From JAPKZH01 sp963715635 (lineage in GTDB: Bacteria; Acidobacteriota; Aminicenantia; Aminicenantales; UBA4085), in the NCBI GenBank assembly GCA_963715635.1, contig OY970261.1, forward strand, positions 3,596,001-3,660,000: DNA of 64,000 bases, in the 5' to 3' direction. Below the pieces are notes generated by a model, which was not told the origin of the DNA, ran no database searches, and was given only the letters and a program-made list of their open reading frames with translations. Of the stretch, positions 1 to 8,206 are shown piece by piece. Both the position numbers and the translations under genes were made by a program. Positions within the stretch are counted from its first letter, which is position 1; every line of letters begins with the position of its first letter.

Positions 1-197
1 CGTGCCCAATCAAAGTAGCCACGACCAATACCAGACTGGTTCGTAATAACAACTAGCCCCAACCCCAATCTATGCAGATCGCGCAAGCCGCGCACGGCAC
101 CAGGAAGCAGTTCGAGATGGTCTGGGTTTGAAAGGTATTTTCGCTCTATGTTGATTGTGCCGTCTCGGTCAAGCACAACAAATCGACGCTGGCTCAT
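1..197 (-). CDS. gmhB: D-glycero-D-manno-heptose-1,7-bisphosphate 7-phosphatase, GmhB-like HAD phosphatase (3' part outside window)
   Basis: Only the first 65 or so codons are inside the window; the gene runs off the left edge. The product starts MSQRRFVVLDRDGTIN, which contains the HAD motif I DxDGT with the nucleophile Asp and acid/base Asp, and continues to a motif II-like segment VVITNQSGIGRGYF. NQSGI/RG after motif I is typical of GmhB and histidinol-phosphate phosphatases. GmhB removes the 7-phosphate of heptose bisphosphate in the cytoplasm. The start ATG overlaps the stop of hddC (ATGA at 194-197), so the two are translationally coupled, and the HddC neighbour favours the GDP-heptose branch over histidine synthesis. 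Function is inferred from family and neighbour. Confidence 0.85.
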   Translation of the reverse strand, partial: MSQRRFVVLDRDGTINIERKYLSNPDHLELLPGAVRGLRDLHRLGLGLVVITNQSGIGRGYFDWA

Positions 198-904
198 TTT
201 CTATCCAGGGCAAGCAGTGCGGCCGCTTGGGCATACGATTCCGGTGTGCCTATATCCAGAAAACGCCCCCGGCTCTGATAGCCGTAGAGCCGCCGCCCAA
301 TCCAACCGGGGAAAACCTCGCGCTCAAGCGACACGGCGCGTCCCGATGGAATAGCGCGCACCATTTCTGAATCGAGCACATAGATCCCTGCATTCACCCA
401 GCCCGCCCCGACCGTGCTTCCTTTCTCCTCAAAGCCGCTGATTACCCCTTCAGCGGAGAGAGAGACACGCCCATAGCGTGCCGTGTCAGACCCGGGTGTC
501 AAAACCAACGTGGCATTAGCCTGGCGTGCATGGTGCCAAACCCACAAGTCCGTCAAGTTCACCTCGCAGAACGAGTCGCCATTCATCGCAATAAACGTTT
601 CAGATGCAATCAGCGGCAGAGCCAGGCGCAATGCGCCCCCAGTGCCAAGCAGAGTTGTTTCTTGAGAATAGGCGATGCCCATTCCGGCATATGCTTCGCC
701 AAAAGCGGCTTGAATTTGCTCGCTGCGATAGCCCACGCACAAAATGGTCTGTGTAATGCCCGCTGCCGCAATCTGATCCAGCAGGTATGTCAGGAACGGT
801 TTGCCACAGACTGCCGCCAGCACCTTAGGGCGATCGGCAACGACTCCTTGTAACCGTGTCCCTTTGCCACCAACCAAAATAACGGCTTCGTTAAGTTCTT
901 TCAT
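194..904 (-). CDS. hddC: D-glycero-D-manno-heptose 1-phosphate guanylyltransferase-like nucleotidyltransferase
   Basis: A 236-residue sugar-phosphate nucleotidyltransferase. The N-terminus has the signature ILVGGKGTRLQ followed by RPKVLAAVCGKPF, the nucleotide-binding loop of the GlmU/RmlA/HddC fold; MNGDSFCEVN is the metal-binding GDS motif and GTPESYAQA closes the family C-terminus. HddC makes GDP-D-glycero-alpha-D-manno-heptose, the donor for heptose in S-layer glycans and O-antigens. The GmhB gene overlaps its stop, which supports this substrate; a mannose- or glucose-1-phosphate enzyme is the alternative. I start it at the internal Met (904), because MKELNEAVILVGGKG matches the usual family N-terminus; a start at 922 would add six residues. 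Confidence 0.82.
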   Translation of the reverse strand: MKELNEAVILVGGKGTRLQGVVADRPKVLAAVCGKPFLTYLLDQIAAAGITQTILCVGYRSEQIQAAFGEAYAGMGIAYSQETTLLGTGGALRLALPLIASETFIAMNGDSFCEVNLTDLWVWHHARQANATLVLTPGSDTARYGRVSLSAEGVISGFEEKGSTVGAGWVNAGIYVLDSEMVRAIPSGRAVSLEREVFPGWIGRRLYGYQSRGRFLDIGTPESYAQAAALLALDRK

Positions 905-1175
905 TAAGTATGATAGTACCAATAATCGTTAATACTTTTCTTTTAATCACAGGTATTCTCTCCAGAACGGTCAGCACAGGTCAGAGGCGTTAAGGGCACT
1001 AGGGTCATGCCGCAGACAATAGACATTAGTCCGAGACAATATGCTGAAGGCCGAAAACATGGCTTCACTGTCAGGACAAAATCTCTGAAAGTTTTAACCG
1101 TATTTTGTTTTAAACATAATCCCCGTTGCATTACACCTTTAGACGTATTAGACGGGAGCCCCGCCTGCCCCACTG

Positions 1176-2168
1176 CTAACTACCCAACTGCGGAATACGC
1201 TCTCTCTCCCGCACAGAATGGGGATTGAACTCGGCAATCACTTTTCGGGTTTCCTTCAAGATATCGATTGTCTCGCGTTGGCGGCCGGGACGCAATCCTT
1301 GCAGGAATTTGATTTTCAGCCAGAACAGTATCAAGTGCAGGCGACGAAGCATAGGCAGGCAATCCGGCCTATATTTCGCAAAGTAAATCAACTGGCCCCG
1401 ATGACTTTCAATCATGATGCGGGAGACCTTGCGCCGGCTGTAGCCCCCGAGGTGGATAATACTGATCGCCGGATCGAAGAGAATGCGCCATCCGCAGACG
1501 CGGACGCGAATTAACAGATCAGCGTTCTCATAATCAAAATAATACTGTTCGTCAAAAAGTCCCGTTTGCTCCAGCACCTCGCGCCGGAACATCATGCACA
1601 TGCCATCGATCCACTCCACTTCCTGCGCGGCGGCTGGAGGATCAAAGTTGTCGTGAACACGGCCCAGCAGGCGGCCACAATATCGCCGGGCCTGATCCAT
1701 GGGCAAGAGGCGTCCGAACGGAAACGATTGATTGACGGCCGATAAAGCAACCAACCGGCGCGAGTAAAAAATGCGCCGGCGCGACGATGGCGCCAGCGAC
1801 CCGTCCGGGTTGAGAATCTGAGGTCCGACAATACCCACATCAGGCCGCGCTTCGCGTAATCGACCAATCATCTTACCCGCGGGATTATCAATGAAAAGCA
1901 CGTCGCTGTTCAGGACAAGAAGGAATCGGCCCCGGGACTGAGCCAGCGCCGCGTTATGTGCCGCGGCAAATCCCAGATTGCGATCGTTCCGAATCAGCCG
2001 CACCCATGGACACTCCCGCGCCACCATCTCGGCACTACCATCCGTCGAGGCGTTATCCACCACAATGACCTCGTAGTCGAGGCCGTGGGTTTCCCGGCGG
2101 ATGGACTCCAGCGCCTGGCGGGTTATTTGACAGCTATTATAGGATGCGATAGTGACGGTTAAATCCAT
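1176..2168 (-). CDS. GT2 family glycosyltransferase (rhamnosyltransferase-like)
   Basis: About 330 residues. It opens MDLTVTIASYNSCQ, the first beta strand of a GT-A fold, with VVDNASTDGS, VLNSDV (the DxD-like metal/nucleotide site is SDV) and the acceptor-side DYENADLLIRVRVCGWR typical of WbbL-like GT2 enzymes. It should transfer a sugar from a nucleotide donor to a lipid-linked glycan at the inner face of the membrane; donor and acceptor cannot be read from sequence. The start at 2168 is set by alignment with the related stump at 4907-5049, which has the same MDL start. It lies 81 bp downstream of the next GT2 gene on the same strand and upstream of hddC across a 271-bp spacer in which I see no gene. 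Confidence 0.88.
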   Translation of the reverse strand: MDLTVTIASYNSCQITRQALESIRRETHGLDYEVIVVDNASTDGSAEMVARECPWVRLIRNDRNLGFAAAHNAALAQSRGRFLLVLNSDVLFIDNPAGKMIGRLREARPDVGIVGPQILNPDGSLAPSSRRRIFYSRRLVALSAVNQSFPFGRLLPMDQARRYCGRLLGRVHDNFDPPAAAQEVEWIDGMCMMFRREVLEQTGLFDEQYYFDYENADLLIRVRVCGWRILFDPAISIIHLGGYSRRKVSRIMIESHRGQLIYFAKYRPDCLPMLRRLHLILFWLKIKFLQGLRPGRQRETIDILKETRKVIAEFNPHSVRERERIPQLGS

Positions 2169-2249
2169 GGTCAGACCATTATCGATGAAGCCTATACGGC
2201 AATCCAATAATGCCGGTTTCGTTTATTCTCCAAGAATGTCATTCTGTTG

Positions 2250-3197
2250 TTACCCGTTTTTCGCTATCGCAACGGCTATTCGTTCATTACTCAGCTTTCC
2301 TAAACGGTCTTGCCACCCATCCAAGATACCATAAAATAATAATTTTACCTTCCTGCATCTGTCATTTTCCATTAAAAGCACCAAGGATAGCGTTCTCAGC
2401 TGGGAAACGAATACTGCCAGTGCGTATAGAGGGTCGCGCCTGAAATGTTCTCGCGCGAGAACTGTGGCGTTTCGATATGCATAATAGCGACGGAGCGGAC
2501 TGTGGTTGGTGGCTTCCAGCGTAAGCCATCCGAACCGGCGCTTCAACTTATGTCCAACCGAATGGGTCATACCCAGTCGGCACCCCTTCACCACCCGGAA
2601 CCCCGCAGCTCGCGCCCGCAAACAGAAATCGTAATCCACCAAATCAATAATAAACTCTTCGCGAAACGGCCCAATCCGGTCATAAACATCCATCGGTAAG
2701 AGACTGCCCGAGGTGACGATTCCCCGTTTCTCCACCAAGGGCCGTCCATCCGCCGGACACGCTTCCATTTCGCCCGTATGTCGGTCCCGGTAGGCCATTC
2801 CTATGATCGCCACTGGCTTCCCGGCTTGGCCAACCGCGAGATTCCACGTTTCAATCAGGTTCTTTACCATATCCGCTTCAACGACAGTATCGTCATCAAG
2901 CGTCAACACCCAACGGTACCCTTGGGATTTGGCGATAGACACCCCCTTATTCAACGCGGCGGCAACGCCGACGTTGGCCACGTTATGATGCAGAATAACG
3001 CCCATCGTCTTAGAAAACCAAATCTGCAACCGTGCTACGTTATCCGCCGATTCGCCATCGTCAACAATTACCACAAGACCCACCTGACTTCGGATACGTT
3101 GCACACGTTCAGGAAATCCATCATCCGGGCGATATGTCGTAATCACCGCACAAATGTCGGAGGGAACGCTGATAACTGGATTCAACCGGTCACTCAT
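2250..3197 (-). CDS. GT2 family glycosyltransferase (rhamnosyltransferase family)
   Basis: A 315-residue GT-A enzyme: CAVITTYRPDDGF at the N-terminus, VVIVDDGESADN, NVGVAAALNKG and the DDD metal site in VLTLDDDTVV, then the acceptor-region ED-like DLVDYDFCLRARAAGFRV. This pattern is that of the RfbN/RfbG-like rhamnosyltransferase group (known family feature); the actual sugar is not known. The start codon overlaps the stop of the methyltransferase gene upstream (ATGA, 3194-3197), so it is cotranslated with it. Confidence 0.88.
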   Translation of the reverse strand: MSDRLNPVISVPSDICAVITTYRPDDGFPERVQRIRSQVGLVVIVDDGESADNVARLQIWFSKTMGVILHHNVANVGVAAALNKGVSIAKSQGYRWVLTLDDDTVVEADMVKNLIETWNLAVGQAGKPVAIIGMAYRDRHTGEMEACPADGRPLVEKRGIVTSGSLLPMDVYDRIGPFREEFIIDLVDYDFCLRARAAGFRVVKGCRLGMTHSVGHKLKRRFGWLTLEATNHSPLRRYYAYRNATVLAREHFRRDPLYALAVFVSQLRTLSLVLLMENDRCRKVKLLFYGILDGWQDRLGKLSNERIAVAIAKNG

Positions 3198-4105
3198 GCT
3201 TTACGTCCTATCATGAATATGCTTGGGGTGAACGCAATTCGCCCACCTGATGCCAGTTCAAGCAAGTGTGCAACCGGGGTTCCTATATGCCCAATTTTTC
3301 CACGCCATCCTATTGCCTTAACAAAGATAGACATAAACCCGCTAAGCTCCAACATGCGTCTGGTTGAATTAACAGAAAACGTATAGACATGGGGATGGCA
3401 CAGCACACGATCGCCCTGCATGCTTCCCGGCATCAGGCGGCGAACCAGTCCCGACAAAGGCTGCTTTCGATAAAACCAGAACTTGAAGCGGAAATAATCG
3501 GCTGACGGCACCGATAATGCGAGGATGCCATCCTCGGAAAGAAATTCCTTCATCTGAGAAAGCGTTTTGATGGGATCCCGAAGATGCTCCAGGGTTTCGA
3601 AAGCCGTAATGTATTGAAACTCCCCCTTTTCGAAGGGAGCATCTTCTAATGATCCAGCATGAACTCTGCCCCCCCTCCATGTTTTGAGAGTGTGTTGAAC
3701 AGCCTGGGGTACCAGTTCAACACCATTTGGCTGAACTCCATCCTTTTGCGCTAGCGTTCCGAAATCGCCAAAAGCACAGCCGAAATCGAGCAGTTTGTCT
3801 CCTTGCTGCGGACGGCGATAATTCTTCATCATTTGCCAATTCACCACGAATTCAGAGGGGCGGAAAACACTCTGGTATTCACTGTATTTGACTTCCGGGC
3901 AGAATTCGGACTGTACACTGATCAGATATTCTTCCGTCACATCGCTGTCCACATACAGTGTGCCGCATGTTCGGCAACGAGCAAGCGTATAAACGCCTTC
4001 CGGCATCCACGGCCTACTCCCCCAGACTGCGCAGGGAGATTCGCTTCCCATAATAGGATTGTCCGCAGTTTTACATATATAACATATCCGAGTGGTTCTT
4101 TTCAA
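3194..4105 (-). CDS. class I SAM-dependent methyltransferase with N-terminal zinc-ribbon-like motif
   Basis: About 303 residues. Two Cys pairs, CYIC and CRTC, near the N-terminus look like a small zinc ribbon of the type found on glycan-modifying methyltransferases. The SAM site is LLDFGCAFGDFGT (motif I) with FETLEHLRDP further on. I place the start at the TTG at 4105, because GGAGGG sits eight bases upstream and the protein begins immediately before the first Cys pair; the only ATG in frame (4204) lies at the edge of a truncated IS3 element and its extra 33 residues look like junction sequence. Substrate is likely a sugar or lipid-linked glycan, inferred from the operon. Confidence 0.75.
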   Translation of the reverse strand: MKRTTRICYICKTADNPIMGSESPCAVWGSRPWMPEGVYTLARCRTCGTLYVDSDVTEEYLISVQSEFCPEVKYSEYQSVFRPSEFVVNWQMMKNYRRPQQGDKLLDFGCAFGDFGTLAQKDGVQPNGVELVPQAVQHTLKTWRGGRVHAGSLEDAPFEKGEFQYITAFETLEHLRDPIKTLSQMKEFLSEDGILALSVPSADYFRFKFWFYRKQPLSGLVRRLMPGSMQGDRVLCHPHVYTFSVNSTRRMLELSGFMSIFVKAIGWRGKIGHIGTPVAHLLELASGGRIAFTPSIFMIGRKA

Positions 4106-4160
4106 ATTCGCATCCCTCCATTGGGTGGACAGTTTTTCGATAGAATTAACCCGCCTGTTT

Positions 4161-4535
4161 TCAATATGGCCCCAGCAGCTGCATATAATATATACTAAGT
4201 CCATTCAATAGATAAGGATAAACCTTGTGATCCGAACCGTTCCACGACAGCCGCGGCTTCGGATAGATGGCCGCGAGGCCCATCAGCCTCATCAGCCGGC
4301 TGACCCTCTTGCGATTCACCCAATAGCTCTGGTTCCGAAGCCGAGTTTTCATCCTCCGCGCTCCGTAGAACGGGTGTTTCGTGAACTCCTCGTCGATCAG
4401 TCGCATGAGGGTCAAGTTAAACTCGTTCTCTCCCGAGGGTTCGTAGGTGAAGGACGAACGTGACAAACCCAGAAGCTCGCATGGGTGGGAAACCGGTATC
4501 ATCGTCTGGTCCGGTTCAATGTTGTTCCGCTTCAC
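4161..4535 (-). pseudogene. IS3-family transposase OrfB, 3'-truncated
   Basis: About 110 residues of OrfB remain: the HTH_21 region (ELLGLSRSSFTYEP, then FYGARRMKTRLRNQSYWVNRKRVSRLMRLMGL) up to HKVYPYLLNGLSI. In intact elements this is followed by the DDE integrase core of roughly 150 residues; here it changes to unrelated sequence and stops. The catalytic acidic residues are therefore absent. The break lies at about 4190-4200. Confidence 0.85.
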
Positions 4536-4906
4536 TGGGATAGGAGCGTCTGAGATTTTTTTTTAAGCCAATCCAGCTCGACCTTGAGCTGACCGATCTG
4601 CCGGAAGAGCTCGTCGATGAGTTCTTCCCGAGCTTTCTCCTGATGGGGTTTCCGGGTGGAGAACATCTCCGGCAGATTTTCCAAAAGATGAACACGCCAC
4701 TGGCGGATCTGGTTGGGATGGACGCTGAACTCGCTCGCGATCTGGGTGATCGTCTTCTCCCCCTTAACCGCTTCCAAGGCGACTTTGGCCTTGAAGGCCG
4801 CGTCGTAAGTCTTTCGCATGCCGATCATAATACCATACCTCCTTTTGAGATATGGCAGGCTCAAAATGCACCTAAACCCCCTGCCCAGTTTTTGGGGACC
4901 ATCTCA
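4190..4906 (-). mobile_element. truncated IS3-family insertion sequence
   Basis: The upstream end is marked by TGAGATGGTCCCCAAAAACT read on the minus strand from 4906, the kind of terminus found in IS3 elements, followed by orfA and the first third of orfB. The element stops around 4190-4200, inside orfB before the DDE catalytic domain, and continues directly into the upstream region of a methyltransferase. The far inverted repeat is therefore missing and the element cannot transpose. A run of nine A residues on the minus strand (4556-4564) near the end of orfA is a plausible slippery site for the programmed frameshift used by this family. Confidence 0.82.
4532..4828 (-). CDS. IS3-family transposase OrfA
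   Basis: About 98 residues: MRKTYDAAFKAKVALEAVKG is the helix-turn-helix start of IS3 OrfA proteins, followed by ASEFSVHPNQIRQWR and a leucine/lysine-rich coiled-coil end (LIDELFRQIGQLKVELDWLKKK). OrfA binds the IS ends. I start it at the ATG at 4828, nine bases after AGGAGG; another ATG lies nine bases on. The stop overlaps the orfB start (ATGA, 4532-4535), with an A9 tract just upstream. OrfA itself looks intact, but the element it serves is truncated. Confidence 0.85.
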   Translation of the reverse strand: MIGMRKTYDAAFKAKVALEAVKGEKTITQIASEFSVHPNQIRQWRVHLLENLPEMFSTRKPHQEKAREELIDELFRQIGQLKVELDWLKKKSQTLLSQ

Positions 4907-5049
4907 AGGTCTGCCCTGCTGTCCGTCGAGGCGTTATCCACCACGATGACCTCGTAATCAAGGCCGCAGGCTTCCCGACGGATGGACTCCAAAGCCTGAC
5001 GAGTCACTTGACAGCTGTTATAGGAAGCGATGGTGATACTTAAATCCAT
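4907..5049 (-). pseudogene. GT2 glycosyltransferase stump cut by the IS3 element
   Basis: The reading frame starts MDLSITIASYNSCQ and keeps VIVVDNASTD, close to the N-terminus of the intact GT2 at 1176-2168 both in protein and in DNA. It then runs into the IS3 terminus at 4906. A GAGG ribosome-binding site precedes the ATG at 5049. About 46 codons of genuine GT2 sequence remain, so the enzyme is dead. It is a duplicated or ancestral paralogue whose remainder was lost on IS insertion and later deletion. Confidence 0.85.
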
Positions 5050-5082
5050 TTCATCCTCAACATAGTCGTCACCATGACGCCA

Positions 5083-6570
5083 TCATCGCCGAACAGGGCC
5101 ATATACTTTGCTTACGTCATCAAGGGCAAAGAAAAGCACCATGAATAATGGCGTCATTACAGATGCAAAATACGGATTGAGCCACGAGGCCGTTAGCAAT
5201 GCGATTGTTGCAAATGCAATCGCTAACTGGAACTTTGTGATATAGTTCCCAAGGTAGGCATCACCCCGTCTCCAAATGCGTATTGTTCTGATAGTCATCC
5301 AAATGAATGGCGCTATAATAATGATAAACCCTAATATCCCAACACGATAAAGAACCATTGGATATTGCACTTCAAATGCCAGCCCCCCGTCCTCTCCCGT
5401 TCTGGAATAACCTTTTAAAGGTACCCCCACACCCTTTCCTAATATGGGCGCCTCCAACCACGCATCAATCATCTTTTCTGTTTGTTCAACTCTTACCGGA
5501 TCAACTATTTTAGACATTTCTTGCCCAGTCATATTCCATTTGGTCAAGGCTTGCGGAATATAATTGACGCTTATCCAATAACCCGATACTAATAAAACAC
5601 TCGATATCACTATTAACCGCATGCTCTTCGCCCAGTGAATCACCCGCATAGATGAAAGCCAAACAATCATCATAATGGCAACGGCAACACCCAGGAGTGG
5701 ACCACGAAGAAAATTAACGAAAAACGGGGCGAGGGAGACGGCGGTTAATAGCCAGCCGAATAGTTGCGCCCGATAGGATATTTTTGAGTCCAAGGCATAC
5801 ATAATGCCCAAAAACACACCAATAAGACAAAAGATCATCGGCAGGTTTGCGGCACGAACAAACTCGGCATCCGGCTGATTAAACTGACTCTCGATATCGC
5901 CGCTACTCATCCAATTGACAAGCAAAGGATTACGAATATACCTCGGACCTACCGACATGGTAATAAAAAGCAATGCGAGAATAACAGTGGCTCCGATGAT
6001 CCAACCAAAACTGATATCCATTTTGTGGCGCAATAAATCTCGTATGGGGAAATACATAAGAACCGTACCAAAACGCATAACATCAAGCAAGGCGTTTGAG
6101 GTTGCTGTTCCACGCACAATCACGCTATAAAGAAAAAGAAAAAGCGGGAACACCAGCCCATAAAATATAATATACAAGGACTTTATTCTTATTGTGCCGC
6201 GCGCGGGAATTCGTATGTGGCCAAACGCAATATATGAAAATATTACGACTGCAAGCAAAAGTCCTCTTCCCGGGAGCGGTCCTATTTTTTCCCATGCCCC
6301 GCTAAATCCAAAAAACACTTCGTTCAACCAGACAATAGTTAGCGCATCAACTAAATTCCTTGTTATCAGAAAAGAAATCAGAAAGGGAATAATTATAATT
6401 GACAGTAATGCCATTACTTGATTCGCAGGGAACATACTTGCTGATGATACCACAGTCCCGGCCATCAATAAGGACGCAACCATGCCTAAAGCAACCCTTT
6501 TCACATTGCAATGCTGAAGCATGACACACCGCAATCCGTTTTTTTGTAAAGTAACAGCCTGCGTTTTCAT
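5083..6570 (-). CDS. O-antigen polymerase/ligase-like integral membrane protein
   Basis: A 495-residue, strongly hydrophobic protein with around ten to twelve predicted membrane segments by eye and a larger soluble loop near residues 330-390 (region IVDPVRVEQTEKMIDAWLEAPILGKG). The loop and the later GxxGFIIII segment resemble the Wzy_C/O-antigen ligase superfamily, in which a G-x-G-x region after a W-x-x-x-P-x-x-G-x-G element is common. It would join or polymerise glycan repeat units on the periplasmic face. The start ATG overlaps the stop of the gmd stump (ATGA, 6567-6570). Wzy versus WaaL cannot be decided from sequence. Confidence 0.75.
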   Translation of the reverse strand: MKTQAVTLQKNGLRCVMLQHCNVKRVALGMVASLLMAGTVVSSASMFPANQVMALLSIIIIPFLISFLITRNLVDALTIVWLNEVFFGFSGAWEKIGPLPGRGLLLAVVIFSYIAFGHIRIPARGTIRIKSLYIIFYGLVFPLFLFLYSVIVRGTATSNALLDVMRFGTVLMYFPIRDLLRHKMDISFGWIIGATVILALLFITMSVGPRYIRNPLLVNWMSSGDIESQFNQPDAEFVRAANLPMIFCLIGVFLGIMYALDSKISYRAQLFGWLLTAVSLAPFFVNFLRGPLLGVAVAIMMIVWLSSMRVIHWAKSMRLIVISSVLLVSGYWISVNYIPQALTKWNMTGQEMSKIVDPVRVEQTEKMIDAWLEAPILGKGVGVPLKGYSRTGEDGGLAFEVQYPMVLYRVGILGFIIIIAPFIWMTIRTIRIWRRGDAYLGNYITKFQLAIAFATIALLTASWLNPYFASVMTPLFMVLFFALDDVSKVYGPVRR

Positions 6571-6764
6571 TGCACCTGGGTCCTTTTACCCAATTTGCGT
6601 TGCAGCCCATCCCTGACCCCCATGAACTGAGGGTCTATTCGGCTGCGGTTCAGACTGCTCGACCGGCGGATTATCCCATGTATTTCGTATCCCTTCGACA
6701 GAAGGAAGTCCGCCAAATAAGATCCGTCCTGGCCGGTGATTCCCGTGATGAGGACTTTTTTCAT
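6567..6764 (-). pseudogene. gmd: GDP-mannose 4,6-dehydratase N-terminal stump
   Basis: MKKVLITGITGQDGSYLADF is the NADP-binding start of Gmd, and GYEIHGIIRRSSSLN continues the family pattern with the RRSS that contacts the cofactor. After about residue 42 the frame becomes unrelated (RDGLQRKLGKRTQVQ) and ends at codon 65; an intact Gmd has about 340-370 residues. The catalytic Tyr-x-x-x-Lys is absent. A RAYT gene lies 29 bp upstream, so rearrangement here may be linked to mobile DNA. Two Rmd-like reductases, which act on the Gmd product, are encoded at 9.7-11.9 kb, so a working Gmd would have to lie outside the window. Confidence 0.85.
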
Positions 6765-6793
6765 AATCGCGATGTCCTTCTTGATTAGCTCGA

Positions 6794-7468
6794 TTAGCTC
6801 GCAGGCACAGCCTTTCTCGGCCTTCCCCGCGGCAGCGCGCCCAGCCTTCGTCCCGTCATCTTCTCCATTTCCCTCACGAAGCCGTTATCGCCCGCCGGCC
6901 GCCCCGTCTTGAGGTTCTGCCGGGTGCGGCGGATGATGGGTTCGTCTCCCCCGTCCGCAAGGTACGCCCTCCAGTCGGAGATCGCGGCCGTCAGAGGGAA
7001 ACCGGCCGCGAGCACCGGGTCGGGCTCGCCCAGGACGCGGCTCCGGGCACTCGACCAGGGATATTCCTCGGCCCGCACGACGAGTCCCGCCCGCACGGGA
7101 TTTGTCTCGATGAAGCGGGCCTCCTCGAAGACGCTCTTGGGGTCCAGGATGCAGGACAGGAACCGGCTGCGCCAGAGGTGGCCGCTCAGGCCCTTTTTCC
7201 TGTGGAAATACTGGGAGTATTGCATGTGGAGGGTGTTGAAGGTCCTGGCGAGGGCGTCGTCGGCCCTCGGGACGCAGACGTAATGGACGTGGTTTGTCAT
7301 CAGGCAGTAGGCCCAGATGTCGAGGGCGTAGCGCCGCGCGTAAAGCCGGAGCCAGTCGAGATAGCGGCGGAAGTCGGCGTCCTCTTCGAAGACAACCTGC
7401 TCGTAATTGCCGCGTTGGGTGACCTGGTGCGGATACCCGAGGACGATGGAGCGGGCGAGTCTGGCCAT
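6794..7468 (-). CDS. REP-associated tyrosine transposase (RAYT, Y1_Tnp family)
   Basis: 224 residues. The HUH-type metal site is seen in YCLMTNHVHYV, and the catalytic Tyr is probably in MQYSQYFHRKKG, followed by GHLWRSRFLSCIL and YIETNPVRA-like FIETNPVRAGLV with YPWSSARS, all hallmarks of the IS200-like RAYT group. RAYTs are usually single-copy genes that cleave short palindromic repeats (REPs) and help spread them. A GGGGACA hairpin lies 38 bp from its start, and other GGGGAC hairpins are scattered through the window. Start ATG at 7468 gives the expected MARLARSIV N-terminus. Confidence 0.9.
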   Translation of the reverse strand: MARLARSIVLGYPHQVTQRGNYEQVVFEEDADFRRYLDWLRLYARRYALDIWAYCLMTNHVHYVCVPRADDALARTFNTLHMQYSQYFHRKKGLSGHLWRSRFLSCILDPKSVFEEARFIETNPVRAGLVVRAEEYPWSSARSRVLGEPDPVLAAGFPLTAAISDWRAYLADGGDEPIIRRTRQNLKTGRPAGDNGFVREMEKMTGRRLGALPRGRPRKAVPAS

Positions 7469-7505
7469 GTTGCTAATCAGACATCAGATGACATGCGGAG
7501 AAAAC

Positions 7506-7534
7506 GGGGACACGTACCAAAGGGTACATGTCCC
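7506..7534. repeat. GGGGACA hairpin next to the RAYT gene
   Basis: The arms GGGACACGTACC (7507-7518) and GGGTACATGTCCC (7522-7534) pair with one mismatch around a three-base loop. Its position just outside the RAYT start and its GGGGAC/GTCCC ends match the other hairpins listed here. A candidate RAYT recognition palindrome; that role is inferred. Confidence 0.55.
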
Positions 7535-8035
7535 AAGGATAGGCTACCGCCGATGGGCGCCCGGAGCGCCGTGAGCTCTGAAGGACTTTCGGAGGGCGGA
7601 CACACATCCCTCCTCTGCCGCGGTGGCTCATCAAAGCCGCGGTCGGCCGGCGCCGAAATTAAGTTAGGCGGGCCCGGGGATAAAAAGGGCAGCGCGCAGG
7701 GACAAGCTCTGGGGTTCGTTCCGGGACGGGGACGGAAGCGGACGCGACAGGCAAATCGGGAGCTGCCCTTCCTTCGGTGCCGGCTGGTTGCACTTTATCT
7801 AACCCTTCCTTTACAGCAATTAAAAGTTTGTCTGAATTTTATTAAGAGCGGCCCGCGATGTCAAGAGAAAAAATGGGGACAGCGCGAATTTCCAGGGCAC
7901 CTTCCCTGCTTCCTTGTGCTGAACTTGGAGCCGATCGGGACGATTGGAGTGAAGAAAATACTGTTCCGAGACGCAACACTAAGCATTTGATTTCAAGAAA
8001 ATCTGACATGATGAATCCCTTCCTTTCACGAGGCT

Positions 8036-8119
8036 TTAACGGATATATCCCAGTGCCCTAAGCTGATCTTCAAGCTCTTTGCCTATTTTGGCCTTGATAG
8101 CCTGTCTTTTCTCGGCATT
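8036..8119 (-). pseudogene. possible C-terminal tail of a sulfatase-type protein
   Basis: The minus strand reads NAEKRQAIKAKIGKELEDQ then LRALGYIR and stop, preceded in frame by a stop codon. The ending LRALGYI(R) is one I associate with C-termini of bacterial sulfatase-family proteins. Only 27 codons remain. The identification rests on this short tail and is weak. Confidence 0.3.
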
Positions 8120-8138
8120 CTAGGGTCGATACTCCGTC

Positions 8139-8167
8139 TTTATTAAAAGCCAAAAAGAGACTATAAT
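8139..8167 (+). promoter_or_regulatory. possible purF promoter
   Basis: A perfect -10 hexamer TATAAT lies at 8162-8167, 39 bp before the purF ATG. The sequence 17 bp upstream (TTTATT, 8139-8144) is a poor -35. No PurR-like operator was recognised. Confidence 0.35.
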
Positions 8168-8206
8168 ATGTTTTCTATTTTCTTTGACTTTTAAGGTTTT
8201 TTATTT

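Larger units (their letters stand above)
7469..8206. other. gene-poor spacer between RAYT and purF
   Basis: 738 bp with no convincing gene. It contains the hairpin at 7506-7534, a second GGGGACAGCGCG motif near 7875 that is often seen beside RAYT elements, a GC-rich stretch to about 7780, then AT-richer DNA carrying a short protein-tail remnant (8036-8119, minus) and a possible purF promoter. A plus-strand reading frame across 7178-7990 is open but overlaps the RAYT and has no family features. Confidence 0.6.

Noticed and set aside
943..1173. 76-codon minus-strand frame in the spacer before hddC
   Set aside because: No family features, no ribosome-binding site, unusual composition; treated as non-coding.
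7178..7990. 270-codon plus-strand frame over the RAYT and spacer
   Set aside because: The first part is the antisense of the RAYT gene and the rest is low-complexity GC-rich DNA; no domain.
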